DNA of 64,000 bases from Kosakonia oryziphila (GCF_900094795.1 NZ_FMBC01000011.1:1-64000); one strand, 5' to 3'; positions 52,635-63,170 are shown, counted from the stretch's first letter. Notes: a model not told the origin generated them from the sequence alone. Numbers and translations: made by a program.

Positions 52635-53930
52635 TTATGCATTTTGAGTTGTTACGCCTTCGCAGGCGACGTGGTACTGCTGGAGTACGTCCTGAATGTG
52701 GTCGAGGATAAGTTCCCGAGGTGTCGACTTGAGAACGCCTTCGCGAACTTTGCTGTACTGCAACGGCAGGTATTGGCTGATCAACGGCAATGGGATTGGT
52801 TCGTTTGCCAGGTTGCGTATCAGTCGCCCGAAGGCATCGTCAATCTGGCTGTCTGGCCAGTAATAACGTATGCGGTCAGAGTAGCTGTAGCCGCGCGCCA
52901 GGCGACGCGCATTACTGTCACCGTGGTAATGGCTTTGCCAGTGTTCCGGTTGATCGAGCATCACATTTTCCAGCACATTACGCAGGCCAGAACTGGCTTT
53001 CGCTGGCAACAGCTCTTCTTCAATAGCGGCCAGTGAGAAGAGGGCTTCGCGTAGGGCAAAGGTTAGTGCCGGGCCGACTTTTAAGATTGCGAAGTGATCT
53101 TTTACCAGATGGCGCAGCGCCTGTGGTGTCTGGTAGTCAGTGGAGTGTGCTTCAAAAACCAGCGTATTATATGCTTCAACCATTTCACTCAGGGCGATGG
53201 CCTTTTGCGGCTGGTAGTTGCAGACGTGCGCGTGGTCGAATTCCACGCCGGGCTGAACCACCAGGCCAATAATGCGTGGCCAGATGTCGCTTAACCCTTC
53301 CTTTTCGAATGCATGACGATGCGCTTCAAGCGTGGCGCGGGCCGCTTCAGGTGTGGTGATCTCAAGTTCGGTGAGCGTTTCGTGCGCGCCACCAGGAACC
53401 GGAACCTCCGTGCCGATAACGTAGACCAGATCGGATACACCAAACTGTTCCCGGCAGGTTGCTTCGGCAATTTTCGCCAGACGCGCGGCGCGCCCGGCGA
53501 CGATCGCGTCGGTCAGGGGAACCGGATCATCCTCGCAGGACATACTGCAGTCGAGGTGGATTTTTTTGAACCCGGCTGCGACATAGCTTTTGATGAGATC
53601 GTCAGCATTTTCCATAGCTTCCAGCGCAGGCAGGTTTTGCCAGCGGTTTGGTCCTAAGTGATCGCCGCCGAGGATCAGCTGTGACGCCGGGAATCCAAGA
53701 GCTCCAGCCAGCTTACAGACGAGCCCGCGAAAGTCGGCGGGCGTCATACCAGTGTAACCGCCAAACTGATCCACTTGGTTGGAGGTGGCCTCAATCAGCA
53801 GCGGTGTCTGTTGCGAATGGGCGTAGCGAATTGCGGCTTCAAGCACCAGCGGATGTGCGGAGCAGACGGCATAAACTCCGTTTGTCTTTCCCCGTTTATG
53901 TTGCTCCACCATTTCTGTCAGATGTTTCAC
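52635..53930 (-). CDS. kbaZ: Tagatose-1,6-bisphosphate aldolase accessory subunit KbaZ
   Basis: A 431-aa subunit needed for stability and activity of KbaY; chaperone-like rather than catalytic. Family segments include [35 protein letters not shown] and [23 protein letters not shown] 53930 is chosen because GGAGAGGAAA sits directly upstream and it aligns with the E. coli start MKHLTEM; the ATG at 53942 has no ribosome site. It is the first gene of the long aga operon. Confidence 0.95.
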   Translation of the reverse strand: MKHLTEMVEQHKRGKTNGVYAVCSAHPLVLEAAIRYAHSQQTPLLIEATSNQVDQFGGYTGMTPADFRGLVCKLAGALGFPASQLILGGDHLGPNRWQNLPALEAMENADDLIKSYVAAGFKKIHLDCSMSCEDDPVPLTDAIVAGRAARLAKIAEATCREQFGVSDLVYVIGTEVPVPGGAHETLTELEITTPEAARATLEAHRHAFEKEGLSDIWPRIIGLVVQPGVEFDHAHVCNYQPQKAIALSEMVEAYNTLVFEAHSTDYQTPQALRHLVKDHFAILKVGPALTFALREALFSLAAIEEELLPAKASSGLRNVLENVMLDQPEHWQSHYHGDSNARRLARGYSYSDRIRYYWPDSQIDDAFGRLIRNLANEPIPLPLISQYLPLQYSKVREGVLKSTPRELILDHIQDVLQQYHVACEGVTTQNA

Positions 53931-53959
53931 TTTCCTCTCCATATAGGATGGTAATGATA

Positions 53960-53986
53960 CTTATCTTTCGTTTTGTTTCATTTAAT
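53960..53986. promoter_or_regulatory. AgaR operator upstream of kbaZ
   Basis: TTATCTTTCGTTTTGTTTCA carries the repeated TTTCGTTT/GTTTCA units of the AgaR box. It is 30-55 bases before the kbaZ start, in the divergent kbaZ-agaR region. Confidence 0.75.
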
Positions 53987-54004
53987 CCTGCATTATGGTG
54001 GTAT

Positions 54005-54027
54005 AAAAATAAAACGAAAGATAATGG
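54005..54027. promoter_or_regulatory. AgaR operator in the kbaZ-agaR region, middle site
   Basis: AAATAAAACGAAAGATAAT is the reverse complement of the kbaZ-proximal site. The two form an inverted pair. Confidence 0.7.
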
Positions 54028-54139
54028 TTTTCCGATCTGTTTCACAAAAGAAACATAATGAAAGGTTTCAGCGTAGGCAAGGCAGATGTCTGAAAGCCGT
54101 TCAAGGCTTGCATTCCCCCAAAAGAAAGGCGTTAATAGG

Positions 54140-54166
54140 TAAAAAGAAATAAAACGAAAGTATTTT
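54140..54166. promoter_or_regulatory. AgaR operator upstream of agaR
   Basis: AAAGAAATAAAACGAAAGTA repeats the motif only about 15 bases before the agaR start. It suggests AgaR represses its own gene. Confidence 0.7.
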
Positions 54167-54181
54167 TACTAAGGAGCTCGT

Positions 54182-54991
54182 ATGAGCAGCACCGATTCGT
54201 CCGCAGAAAAGCGCATCACTGGTACTAGTGAAAGGCGGGAGCAGATCATTCAGCGACTGCGGGCGCAGGGAAGTGTGCAGGTTAACGATCTTTCTCATTT
54301 ATATGGCGTATCGACGGTGACGATCCGCAACGATCTGGCATTCCTTGAAAAACAAGGCATCGCCGTTCGTGCTTACGGTGGAGCGCTGATCTGTGAGAGC
54401 AATTCACCGGGCGGAGAGCCTTCAGTGGAAGATAAAAGCTCGCTAAATACGGCAGTGAAGCGCAGTATCGCGCAGGCCGCCGCCGCGCTGGTGAAACCCG
54501 GGCACCGTATCATTCTGGATTCCGGCACCACAACGTTTGAAATTGCCCGTATGCTGCGCCAGCACACGGATGTGATTGCCATGACTAATGGGATGAACGT
54601 GGCGAACGCTTTGCTGGAAGCGGAAGGCGTGGAACTGCTGATGACTGGCGGGCACTTGCGCCGTCAGTCGCAATCCTTCTATGGCGACCAGGCAGAGCAG
54701 TCCTTACAGAATTACCACTTTGACCTGCTGTTCCTGGGCGTCGACGCTATCGACCTCGATCGCGGCGTAAGCACGCATAACGAAGATGAAGCTCGCCTGA
54801 ACCGTCGGATGTGTGAAGTTGCTGAGCGGATTATTGTCGTGACCGACTCCAGTAAATTTAACCGTTTGAGTTTGCACAAAATTATCGATACACAACGGAT
54901 TGATATGATTATTACAGATGAAGGTATTCCGGTGGAAAGTCTGCATGGGTTGCAGAAAAGCGGTATCGACGTGCTACTGGTAAAACAGTAA
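54182..54991 (+). CDS. agaR: AgaR, DeoR-family transcriptional repressor
   Basis: Represses the aga/kba operons until an inducing sugar phosphate binds. It is 269 aa. The N-terminal helix-turn-helix is [20 protein letters not shown] (about 39-58); the C-terminal DeoR sensor domain has [15 protein letters not shown] and [18 protein letters not shown] 54182 follows AAGGAG. In K-12 the prlF-yhaV toxin-antitoxin pair lies between this gene and garD; it is absent here. Confidence 0.95.
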   Translation: MSSTDSSAEKRITGTSERREQIIQRLRAQGSVQVNDLSHLYGVSTVTIRNDLAFLEKQGIAVRAYGGALICESNSPGGEPSVEDKSSLNTAVKRSIAQAAAALVKPGHRIILDSGTTTFEIARMLRQHTDVIAMTNGMNVANALLEAEGVELLMTGGHLRRQSQSFYGDQAEQSLQNYHFDLLFLGVDAIDLDRGVSTHNEDEARLNRRMCEVAERIIVVTDSSKFNRLSLHKIIDTQRIDMIITDEGIPVESLHGLQKSGIDVLLVKQ

Positions 54992-55020
54992 AAAAGCATG
55001 GCCGAAGCCATGCTAAAAAG
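54989..55020 (+). terminator. Terminator after agaR
   Basis: AAAAAAGCATGGC CGAA GCCATGCTAAAAAG: a perfect eight-pair stem. The downstream side is A-rich on the plus strand, so it may act better on the minus strand, for garD. Confidence 0.55.
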
Positions 55021-55045
55021 TGAGATCTACACTTTGTTATTAGAA

Positions 55046-56617
55046 TTAAGTCACCGGAGCCGGGTTAAATACCGCCAGTTGGTTATGTAGCCCCCACTGA
55101 TCGGAGAAGGTTTTCTTACGGCCGCTGGCGACATCAAGGATAAAGTGGAACAGCTTCCAGCCAACATCTTCGATGGTCTCTTCGCCTGTGGCGATCGTCC
55201 CGGCATTGATATCCATTAAGTCATACCAGCGATTTGCCAGCTCAGTGCGGGTCGCCATTTTAATTACCGGTACGGCAACCAGACCGTACGGCGTGCCGCG
55301 CCCGGTGGTAAACACTTGTACTGTGATCCCGGAAGCTACCTGCTGCGTACCGCAGACGAAGTCGCTCGCCGGTGTTGCGGCATAAATCAGCCCGCGCCTG
55401 GTTGGACGTTGTCCCGGAGAGAGCACTTCAGAGATGGCGCTCTTACCGGATTTCGCGATCGAACCCAGCGCTTTTTCCACGACATTCGCCAGACCGCCTT
55501 TTTTGTTCCCCGGAGAAGGGTTGGCGCTGCGGTCGGTTTTACCCATATCGAGATAGTTATCGTACCAGGCCATCTCTTCCAGCAGGCGTTTGCCCACTTC
55601 TTCGTTGATGGCGCGCGGCGTAAGCAGGTGAATTGCATCGCGTACTTCGGTCACTTCTGAGAACATCACCGTGCCGCCGCAGCGAATAATCAGGTCAGAG
55701 GCGTAGCCCACCGCCGGGTTCGCGGTAACGCCGGAGAACGCGTCGCTGCCGCCACACTGCATACCGACCACCAGTTCGGAAGCCGGGCAGGTTTCACGTT
55801 TACGCTGGTTCAGCTTGGCCAGATGGCGCTCTGCAACCTGTAAAATATCGTCGACCATGGAGCGGAAGCCCACATGTTGCTCATCCTGCAAACGAACTAT
55901 ACTGGCACTGTCTACCGGGATAGCTTTCACATCCTCGGTTCCTTCCAGCAGACGTTCCGGCTGCAATTTTTCACAGCCCAGGCCAATTACCATCACCTCG
56001 CCGCCAAAGTTCGGGTTCAGCGAAATGTTATGAATGGTACGAATAGGGATCACCGCAGCCGGTGCATTAATGGCAACGCCGCAACCATACAGGTGATTCA
56101 GGCCGACCACGCCGTCAACGTTCGGGTATTTCGGCAGCAGATCGCGCTCAATGATCTTCACGACATAATCCACTACGCCCGCAACACAGTGTACGCTGGT
56201 GGTCAGGCCGAGCAGGTTCTTAGTACCGACGCTTCCATCCGCATTGCGGTAACCTTCAAAGGTATACCCTTCCAGCGGCGGCAGCGGCTCCGGGACTTTC
56301 GTCGCCAGCGGCAGTGTATTCAGCGGCGGTGCTTTCGGCAGTTCAACCATGGATTCATCAATCCAGCTCCCGCGGGGGATATCGCGCATGGCGTAGCCTA
56401 TGATCTCGCCATAGCGTACGATTTCGCCATGATGGGGGATATCTACCAGCGCCACTTTATGGCCTTGCGGAATATGCTCAATTAGCTCGAGACCGTCCGG
56501 AAAACGTGTTCCCGCCTTTAAGCCATTGTCATTGACGATGATAGCGACATTATCCGTGTCGTGTACCTTAATATAAAACGCCCCTAGCGGTTGCTGTCTA
56601 ATTTCAATGTTGGACAT
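55046..56617 (-). CDS. garD: Galactarate dehydratase
   Basis: Dehydrates galactarate to 5-keto-4-deoxyglucarate, the first step of galactarate use. It is 523 aa, of the UxaA/altronate-dehydratase family: an N-terminal SAF domain (to about 100), then the large domain with [43 protein letters not shown] and [10 protein letters not shown]. Start MSNIEIRQ at 56617. It is divergent from garP and shares its control region. Confidence 0.96.
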   Translation of the reverse strand: MSNIEIRQQPLGAFYIKVHDTDNVAIIVNDNGLKAGTRFPDGLELIEHIPQGHKVALVDIPHHGEIVRYGEIIGYAMRDIPRGSWIDESMVELPKAPPLNTLPLATKVPEPLPPLEGYTFEGYRNADGSVGTKNLLGLTTSVHCVAGVVDYVVKIIERDLLPKYPNVDGVVGLNHLYGCGVAINAPAAVIPIRTIHNISLNPNFGGEVMVIGLGCEKLQPERLLEGTEDVKAIPVDSASIVRLQDEQHVGFRSMVDDILQVAERHLAKLNQRKRETCPASELVVGMQCGGSDAFSGVTANPAVGYASDLIIRCGGTVMFSEVTEVRDAIHLLTPRAINEEVGKRLLEEMAWYDNYLDMGKTDRSANPSPGNKKGGLANVVEKALGSIAKSGKSAISEVLSPGQRPTRRGLIYAATPASDFVCGTQQVASGITVQVFTTGRGTPYGLVAVPVIKMATRTELANRWYDLMDINAGTIATGEETIEDVGWKLFHFILDVASGRKKTFSDQWGLHNQLAVFNPAPVT

Positions 56618-57040
56618 TGTCAAGTAATCTCCAGCTAACTTATACGATACATCGCTCTATAAAAGCGGAATCATTATTTATTGTGAAATTAATATCGAGA
56701 ATAAAAATCTTGTTTGCTGAAATAAGAATGTCAGGAGTTTAAATATTAGAATGTGATCTAAATCACTTATTATCTCGATTCCCCATCTGGCGGGGCTGGA
56801 TATTGCAAGATCTGTGCATCAGCGCCCAGGCATATGTGCAAATGCTCAAAATAATCTTTCAAGGTAATGTTAAAATTGAGCAACACACTAATGTGCGGCG
56901 TCCTGTCGGTGATTATACTGTGGGGTAATAAAATTGAATTGACTATTATCTGATAATAAGTTTCGAGTGCTTAAATAAAATCAGATAAAAACATCAAAAT
57001 AATTATATTTTAAAGTTAGCAGTGCCCGAGGAAATTAAAG
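56618..57040. promoter_or_regulatory. garD-garP divergent control region
   Basis: A 423-base AT-rich gap between the divergent garD and garP genes. It holds one near-consensus CRP site (listed separately). In E. coli both operons are activated by CdaR with galactarate, glucarate or glycerate, but I cannot recognise a CdaR site by eye. No convincing ORF is present. Confidence 0.6.
56752..56767. promoter_or_regulatory. CRP binding site in the gar control region
   Basis: TGTGATCTAAATCACT matches TGTGA-N6-TCACA in nine of ten key bases. It lies about 135 bases from garD and 275 from garP, consistent with cAMP-CRP control of a secondary carbon source. Confidence 0.7.
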
Positions 57041-58378
57041 ATGACTATCGAACATTCCGCCGTGGAAATAAAAAGGGGTTTTCCTACCCGTTATTTAATT
57101 CTGCTGATTATATTTATCGTAACAGCAGTGAATTATGCAGATCGCGCCACATTGTCCATTGCCGGGACAGAAGTGGCGAAAGAGTTGCAACTTGATGCTG
57201 TATCAATGGGCTACATTTTTTCGGCTTTCGGTTGGGCTTACCTGCTGATGCAAATCCCGGGCGGCTGGCTGCTTGACCGCTTCGGCTCTAAAAAAGTGTA
57301 TACATGGAGCCTCTTTTTCTGGTCGCTCTTTACGTTCCTGCAAGGTTTTGTCGACATTTTTCCGATTGCCTGGGCCGGTATTTCCATGTTTTTCATGCGT
57401 TTTATGTTGGGCTTCTCTGAAGCGCCTTCATTCCCGGCGAATGCCCGCATCGTGGCGGCCTGGTTTCCGGCGAAAGAGCGCGGTACGGCATCAGCAATTT
57501 TTAACTCTGCACAGTATTTCTCGCTGGCGCTGTTCTCTCCGCTGCTGGGCTGGCTGACCTTTGCCTGGGGCTGGGAACATGTGTTCACTGTGATGGGCGT
57601 GATCGGTTTTGTGCTGACCTTCGCCTGGGTGAAATTTGTCCACAACCCGACCGATCACCCGCGTATGAGCCGCGAAGAGCTGGAGTATATCGAGAAAAAC
57701 GGCGCGGTTGTCGATATGGACCACAAAAAAGCCGACGATGGCAAAAATGCGGGTCCAAAAATGGATTATATCAAGCAGTTACTGTGCAACCGCATGATGC
57801 TCGGCGTGTTCTTCGGGCAATACTTCCTCAACACTATTACCTGGTTCTTCCTGACATGGTTCCCGATTTACCTGGTGCAGGAAAAAGGTATGTCGATACT
57901 GAAAGTGGGGTTTGTCGCGTCCATTCCGGCACTGTGTGGTTTTGCTGGTGGTGTGCTGGGTGGGCTGTTCTCTGATTATCTGATCAAGCGCGGCTCCACC
58001 CTGACGATGGCGCGTAAGTTCCCTATTGTGGTCGGGATGTTACTGGCTTCCAGCATCATTCTGTGTAACTACACCGATAACACGGCGATGGTGGTCGCAC
58101 TGATGGCGCTCGCCTTCTTTGGTAAAGGTTTTGGCGCGCTGGGTTGGCCGGTAATCTCCGACGTAGCGCCGAAAGAGATCGTTGGTCTGTGCGGTGGCGT
58201 ATTCAACGTATTTGGTAACGTGGCTTCTATCGTGACGCCGCTGGTCATCGGATACATGGTTAAAGAGTTGCATTCTTTCAACGGTGCGTTGGTGTTCGTA
58301 GGTTGTTCAGCGCTGATGATGATGGTCTGCTATCTGTTCGTGGTCGGCGACATCAAACGTATGGAATTGAAGAAATAA
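57041..58378 (+). CDS. garP: Galactarate/glucarate/glycerate MFS transporter
   Basis: An inner-membrane proton symporter for hexarates and glycerate. It is 445 aa (E. coli 444), with twelve helices, of the anion:cation symporter group of MFS. Signature segments: [18 protein letters not shown] in helix 1, [13 protein letters not shown] between helices 2 and 3, and [14 protein letters not shown]. It begins the garPLRK operon. Confidence 0.95.
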   Translation: MTIEHSAVEIKRGFPTRYLILLIIFIVTAVNYADRATLSIAGTEVAKELQLDAVSMGYIFSAFGWAYLLMQIPGGWLLDRFGSKKVYTWSLFFWSLFTFLQGFVDIFPIAWAGISMFFMRFMLGFSEAPSFPANARIVAAWFPAKERGTASAIFNSAQYFSLALFSPLLGWLTFAWGWEHVFTVMGVIGFVLTFAWVKFVHNPTDHPRMSREELEYIEKNGAVVDMDHKKADDGKNAGPKMDYIKQLLCNRMMLGVFFGQYFLNTITWFFLTWFPIYLVQEKGMSILKVGFVASIPALCGFAGGVLGGLFSDYLIKRGSTLTMARKFPIVVGMLLASSIILCNYTDNTAMVVALMALAFFGKGFGALGWPVISDVAPKEIVGLCGGVFNVFGNVASIVTPLVIGYMVKELHSFNGALVFVGCSALMMMVCYLFVVGDIKRMELKK

Positions 58379-58404
58379 GCAACGACACATTTAAGGTACA
58401 AAAG

Positions 58405-59175
58405 ATGAATAACGATATCTTCCCAAATAAATTCAAGGCCGCGCTGGCGGCCCAACAGATTCAAATCGGTTGTTGGTCTGCGCTGGGTAGTCATATCAGC
58501 ACTGAAGTTCTGGGCCTGGCAGGCTTTGACTGGCTGCTTCTGGACGGCGAACACGCCCCAAACGACGTGCTCACTTTTGTACCGCAATTAATGGCGTTGA
58601 AAGGCAGCGTTAGCGCGCCGGTAGTACGCGTACCGACTAACGATTCGGTGGTCATCAAACGCCTGCTGGATATCGGCTTCTACAACTTCCTGATCCCGTT
58701 CGTGGAAACCGAAGAAGAAGCGGCAAAGGCGGTAGCGGCAACCCGTTATCCGCCGGAAGGCATTCGCGGAGTGTCGGTTTCGCATCGCGCTAACATGTTC
58801 GGCACCGTGCCGGATTACTTCCGTCAGTCCAACGCTAACATCACCATCCTGGTACAAATCGAAAGCCAGGCCGGTGTGGATAATCTTGATGCAATCCTTG
58901 CCACCGACGGCGTGGATGGTGTGTTTGTCGGCCCAAGCGATTTGGCGGCGGTGCTGGGTTACATCGGTAATGCGGCGCACCCGGAAGTCCAGCGCACCAT
59001 TCAGCACATTTTTACCCGCGCTAAAGCGCACAACAAACCGAGCGGTATTCTGGCACCAGTGGAAGCTGATGCTCGCCGTTACCTGGAATGGGGCGCGACC
59101 GTGGTTGCGGTTGGCAGCGATTTGGGCGTGTTCCGTTCGGCGACGCAGAAACTGGCCGACACCTTTAAAAAATAA
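58405..59175 (+). CDS. garL: 5-keto-4-deoxy-D-glucarate aldolase
   Basis: Splits 5-keto-4-deoxyglucarate to pyruvate and tartronate semialdehyde. It is 256 aa, a class II HpcH/HpaI-type aldolase. Catalytic His in [13 protein letters not shown] (near 50); metal ligands in [11 protein letters not shown] (Glu) and [13 protein letters not shown] (Asp). Start [10 protein letters not shown] at 58405, 26 bases after garP. Confidence 0.95.
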   Translation: MNNDIFPNKFKAALAAQQIQIGCWSALGSHISTEVLGLAGFDWLLLDGEHAPNDVLTFVPQLMALKGSVSAPVVRVPTNDSVVIKRLLDIGFYNFLIPFVETEEEAAKAVAATRYPPEGIRGVSVSHRANMFGTVPDYFRQSNANITILVQIESQAGVDNLDAILATDGVDGVFVGPSDLAAVLGYIGNAAHPEVQRTIQHIFTRAKAHNKPSGILAPVEADARRYLEWGATVVAVGSDLGVFRSATQKLADTFKK

Positions 59176-59206
59176 CCAAACCACCCTTTAAAAGAGAGAC
59201 GCAATT

Positions 59207-60097
59207 ATGACGATGAAAGTTGGTTTCATTGGCCTTGGCATCATGGGTAAACCAATGAGTAAAAACCTCATTAAAGCAGGTTACTCACTGGTGGTCGTAG
59301 ACCGTAACCAGGAAGCGGTGGCTGAACTTATCGCTGCAGGCGCGGAAACGGCAGCGAACGGGAAAGCGGTTGCTGAGAAGTGCGATGTCATCATCACCAT
59401 GCTGCCGAACTCCCCGCACGTGAAAGAAGTGGCACTGGGCGAAGGCGGCATTATTGAAGGCGCTAAAGCCGGTACCGTGCTGATAGACATGAGTTCCATC
59501 GCTCCGCTGGCCAGCCGTGAAATCAGTGATGCGCTGAAAGCGAAAGGCGTGCAAATGCTTGATGCGCCGGTAAGCGGCGGCGAACCGAAGGCGATCGACG
59601 GTACACTGTCTGTAATGGTTGGCGGCGACAAAGCCGTCTTTGACAAATACTACGACCTGCTGAAATCCATGGCCGGTTCTGTCGTGCACACCGGTGATAT
59701 CGGTGCGGGCAACGTCACCAAACTGGCAAACCAGGTGATTGTGGCGCTGAACATCGCTGCGATGTCTGAAGCGCTGACGCTGGCAACCAAAGCTGGTGTT
59801 AACCCGGATCTGGTGTATCAGGCTATCCGTGGTGGTCTGGCGGGCAGCACCGTGCTGGACGCGAAAGCGCCAATGGTGATGGATCGTAACTTCAAACCGG
59901 GTTTCCGTATCGATCTGCATATCAAAGATCTTTCCAACGCGCTGGATACGTCGCATGGCGTGGGCGCTCAACTGCCGCTGACCGCCGCAGTGATGGAAAT
60001 GATGCAGGCGCTGCGTGCTGATGGTCTGGGGAATGCCGACCACAGCGCCATTGCTTGCTACTATGAGAAACTGGCGAAAATCGAAGTTACTCGTTAA
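59207..60097 (+). CDS. garR: Tartronate semialdehyde reductase
   Basis: Reduces tartronate semialdehyde to D-glycerate with NADH. It is 296 aa of the beta-hydroxyacid dehydrogenase family: Rossmann motif VGFIGLGIMGKPMSKNLI, substrate motif APVSGGEPKA, catalytic Lys in GAGNVTKLANQ. ATG 59207 is supported by AGAGAGA seven bases upstream; the E. coli protein begins two residues later at MKVGF. Confidence 0.95.
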   Translation: MTMKVGFIGLGIMGKPMSKNLIKAGYSLVVVDRNQEAVAELIAAGAETAANGKAVAEKCDVIITMLPNSPHVKEVALGEGGIIEGAKAGTVLIDMSSIAPLASREISDALKAKGVQMLDAPVSGGEPKAIDGTLSVMVGGDKAVFDKYYDLLKSMAGSVVHTGDIGAGNVTKLANQVIVALNIAAMSEALTLATKAGVNPDLVYQAIRGGLAGSTVLDAKAPMVMDRNFKPGFRIDLHIKDLSNALDTSHGVGAQLPLTAAVMEMMQALRADGLGNADHSAIACYYEKLAKIEVTR

Positions 60098-60200
60098 TAA
60101 GAAGGGCGCAGTTCTGCGCTCTTGATTTCTTGTACATCCACATCTTCAGGCCGCAGTGGGCCTGAAGGGTGAAGTGCGCGGCACTATCAGGCTCACAATT

Positions 60201-61346
60201 ATGAAAATCGTAATCGCCCCAGACTCTTATAAAGAAAGCCTTTCTGCGACTGAAGTAGCTCAGGCGATAGAAAAAGGATTTCGGGAAATTTTCCCTGATG
60301 CTCACTATGTGTCAGTTCCGGTTGCCGACGGCGGTGAGGGAACGGTTGAAGCCATGATTGCCGCCACTAAAGGTACAGTGCACACCGCGCACGTTACAGG
60401 CCCGCTGGGGAATGATGTTGATGCCCGCTGGGGGATGTCCTGCGACGGGAAAACCGCTTTTATTGAAATGGCGGCAGCCAGCGGTCTGGCGCTGGTGCCA
60501 CCGGAATTACGTAACCCTTTGATTACCACTTCGCGCGGCACCGGGGAACTTATTTTGCATGCGCTGGAACATGGGGCGACCAACATAATTATCGGCATTG
60601 GCGGCAGCGCGACCAACGATGGCGGTGCGGGCATGGTGCAGGCGCTGGGCGCCAAACTGACTGATGCGAACGGTACCGAGATTGGTTACGGCGGCGGCAG
60701 CCTTATCAGCCTGAATGCGATTGATATTTCCGGGCTGGATCCGCGTCTGAGTAATTGTACGATTCACGTGGCCTGCGATGTAACTAACCCACTGACCGGC
60801 GAACAGGGTGCATCGCGTATTTTTGGGCCGCAAAAAGGGGCCACTGAAGCGCTGATCGTTGAGTTGGATCGAAATCTTGGTCACTTCGCCGACGTCATCA
60901 AAAAATCGCTGCGAGTGGATGTGAAAGAGGTTCCTGGTTCCGGTGCGGCAGGCGGTATGGGGGCGGCGCTGATGGCTTTTCTCGGCGCGGAACTGCGCAG
61001 CGGTATTGAGATTGTAACCCAGGCGTTGAATCTCGAAGAGCATATTCATGACTGTACGTTAGTGGTGACCGGCGAAGGGCGTATTGATAGTCAGAGCATT
61101 CACGGCAAAGTGCCGGTCGGCGTGGCGCACGTTGCTAAAAAATACCATAAACCCGTAATCGGTATTGCCGGCAGTCTGACCAGCGATGTCGGCGTGGTTC
61201 ATCAGTACGGTATCGATGCGGTGTTCAGCGTGTTGACCGGCATTACCTCGCTGGAAGAGGCGTTCCGCGGTGCATTTGATAATATTTACCGCGCGTCACG
61301 CAATATTGCGGCCACATTACAGGTTGGAATGTTGACGGAAGGGTGA
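60201..61346 (+). CDS. garK: Glycerate 2-kinase
   Basis: Phosphorylates D-glycerate to 2-phosphoglycerate, feeding glycolysis. It is 381 aa, as in E. coli GarK. It begins MKIVIAPDSYKESLSATEVA; the Gly-rich motif IIGIGGSATNDGGAGMVQAL and VTGEGRIDSQSIHGK are typical. Start 60201 was preferred over 60156, which adds 15 unrelated residues. It closes the operon just before rnpB. Confidence 0.95.
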   Translation: MKIVIAPDSYKESLSATEVAQAIEKGFREIFPDAHYVSVPVADGGEGTVEAMIAATKGTVHTAHVTGPLGNDVDARWGMSCDGKTAFIEMAAASGLALVPPELRNPLITTSRGTGELILHALEHGATNIIIGIGGSATNDGGAGMVQALGAKLTDANGTEIGYGGGSLISLNAIDISGLDPRLSNCTIHVACDVTNPLTGEQGASRIFGPQKGATEALIVELDRNLGHFADVIKKSLRVDVKEVPGSGAAGGMGAALMAFLGAELRSGIEIVTQALNLEEHIHDCTLVVTGEGRIDSQSIHGKVPVGVAHVAKKYHKPVIGIAGSLTSDVGVVHQYGIDAVFSVLTGITSLEEAFRGAFDNIYRASRNIAATLQVGMLTEG

Positions 61347-61371
61347 CAGGTGCGTGCAAACCCACTATACT
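61343..61371 (+). promoter_or_regulatory. rnpB promoter
   Basis: GTGACA at 61343-61348 and TATACT at 61366-61371 with a 17-base spacer, seven bases before the mature 5' end. It overlaps the last codons of garK. Confidence 0.65.
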
Positions 61372-61378
61372 GCGCGCC

Positions 61379-61755
<377 letters not shown>

Positions 61756-61762
61756 TTTCAGG

Positions 61763-61790
61763 CAAAAACCCGCTTCGGCGGGTTTTTGCT
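61763..61790 (+). terminator. rnpB terminator, copy 1
   Basis: AAAAACCCGC TTC GGCGGGTTTTTG: a GC-rich stem with a stable loop and T run, directly after the rnpB 3' end. This is probably the main terminator. Confidence 0.9.
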
Positions 61791-61880
61791 TTTCAGCGGC
61801 TCAGCGGCGAAAGATGAATGACTGTCCACTCCGTTTTCTATGAAAGAACGCGGCTTATCGGTCAGTTTCAATTTTTCAGG

Positions 61881-61908
61881 CAAAAACCCGCTTCGGCGGG
61901 TTTTTGCT
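61881..61908 (+). terminator. rnpB terminator, copy 2
   Basis: The same hairpin as copy 1, identical in the stem, 118 bases further on. Confidence 0.85.
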
Positions 61909-61993
61909 TTTCAGCAGCTCAGCGGCGAAAGATGAATGACTGTCCACTCCGTTTTCTATGAAAGAACGCGGCTTATCGGTCAGTTTCAATTTT

Positions 61994-62413
61994 TCAGGCA
62001 AAAAACCGCTTCGGCGGGTTTTTGCTTTTCAGCGGCTCAGCGGCGAAAGATGAATGACTGTCCACTCCGCTTTCTATGAAAGAACGCGGCTTACCGGTCA
62101 GTTTCAATTTATTTTTTCGGTAACGCCAGGATTTATAGGAAATTACCGGCGGCTGTGCGAAGGACATAATGGCAACCGCAAAGATCATCGCCAGCCCCCA
62201 TGCAACTGCTCTATCAGGTGAGCTGAAGACGATAAGTAGCAGTAGGATAAAGGCACACACAGCCACCACTCCCGCCAGGGTAACAAATCGCCTGGCGAGG
62301 TCATTTATGGCCTCTCCAGGCGTTCCCCCATATTTTTCAATATTGCTTTTTATCTTCTGCAATTCGGGCTGCGTAAACCCTGAACGTAACAAAGCCTCAT
62401 CAGTCACTTTCAT
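61994..62413 (-). CDS. Possible small membrane protein with a tail encoded in rnpB repeat DNA
   Basis: I do not recognise this 139-aa product. It starts at ATG 62413 with GGGACGAG upstream. Residues 1-40 are soluble and helical (SGFTQPELQKIKSNIEKYGG); two membrane helices follow at about 46-66 and 69-88 (LAGVVAVCAFILLLLIVFSS, AWGLAMIFAVAIMSFA). From about residue 101 to the stop, the frame lies antisense in repeat units four and three, giving a basic, low-complexity tail (FAAEPLKSKNPPKRFFA). The N-terminal 100 residues look like a real gene; the tail is probably an accident of array growth or deletion. Confidence 0.6.
   Translation of the reverse strand: MKVTDEALLRSGFTQPELQKIKSNIEKYGGTPGEAINDLARRFVTLAGVVAVCAFILLLLIVFSSPDRAVAWGLAMIFAVAIMSFAQPPVISYKSWRYRKNKLKLTGKPRSFIESGVDSHSSFAAEPLKSKNPPKRFFA
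61999..62026 (+). terminator. rnpB terminator, copy 3
   Basis: The same hairpin with one C changed to A in the left arm (AAAAAACCGC), which weakens one pair. Confidence 0.8.
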
Positions 62414-62450
62414 ATTGTCTCGTCCCTTATCTCCCAGAAGTGTTTTCTCA

Positions 62451-63032
62451 ATCGCTGATTGTGCAAATAATCATACTGATGAACTTTACAGCGTTCCAGC
62501 CGAAACTGTTTCTCTAATTCTGGAAAACTACCGTTTCCCAAAAAAGTGCTTAGCGATCATCACGGGGTCGTGGGCAGTGGTTTCGGACAGACTGCCATGG
62601 AGTGAAAAGACAGCCGAATGGATCCGCGATGCAATGGCGATACAAATGCCGCTATTTGGCGTTTGTTATGGCCATCAGTTAATGGCATGGGCGCTGGGTG
62701 GTGACGTGGAATATCATCCGAAAGGCCGGGAAGCGGGAACGCAAACGGTCACCCGCTTGCCGGAAGGGGCATCGGTGCTGGCCTCGTCAGCACATGATAA
62801 CCATCAAATCGTCCGCTATGGCCCGTTTGCCGTTTCCGTACAGTTCCACCCGGAAATTGCCACGGATCTGTTGCGCCTTAACCGCGCTAACATCGAAAAA
62901 GAGGGCATCGATGCCAATCGCTTAGTCGCTGGCGTGCTTCCGGCTCCGGATGCCGCGGAGATCCTGCGCCGCTTCGTGCAGGGAGTTGCCGGTTACAGCA
63001 GGGCACGGCTCTCAATTCACACTGCCCGGTGA
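62451..63032 (+). pseudogene. Remnant of a GuaA-like class I glutamine amidotransferase
   Basis: The frame resembles stand-alone class I amidotransferases. ITGSWAVVSDRLPWSEKTAEW, then PLFGVCYGHQLMAWALGGDV with the nucleophilic Cys, and VQFHPE with the catalytic His-Glu are visible, and the C-terminus is intact (NRLVAGVLPAPDAAEILRRF). Two defects suggest decay: no start codon precedes the homologous part, which lacks about 30 N-terminal residues, and a segment of about 25-30 residues normally found between GTQTVT and LPEGA is missing in frame. Open frame further upstream is antisense to the membrane-protein ORF. A short functional protein is possible but unlikely. Confidence 0.7.
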
Positions 63033-63139
63033 ACGATCTTCTGCTGAAGAGAATACGCGAAGTAAATCTCTTGCGCTTCTGGCTTACCCGTTTCCGGGAA
63101 AACGGCTTTATTGCCGTAGAGGCTTATCGCTGGGGAAAA

Positions 63140-63170
63140 GCAAAAAATGCCCCGGCATAAACCGGGGATG
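63140..63170 (-). terminator. Terminator downstream of yhaL
   Basis: On the minus strand, CCCCGG TTTATG CCGGGGCATTTTTTG: a six-pair stem followed by a six-T run, a few bases after the yhaL stop. Confidence 0.75.

Noticed and set aside
62169-62450. N-terminal extension of the amidotransferase from ATG 62169
   Set aside because: The extension is antisense to the small membrane-protein ORF, and its translation does not resemble the family; the homologous part begins only after about 62470.
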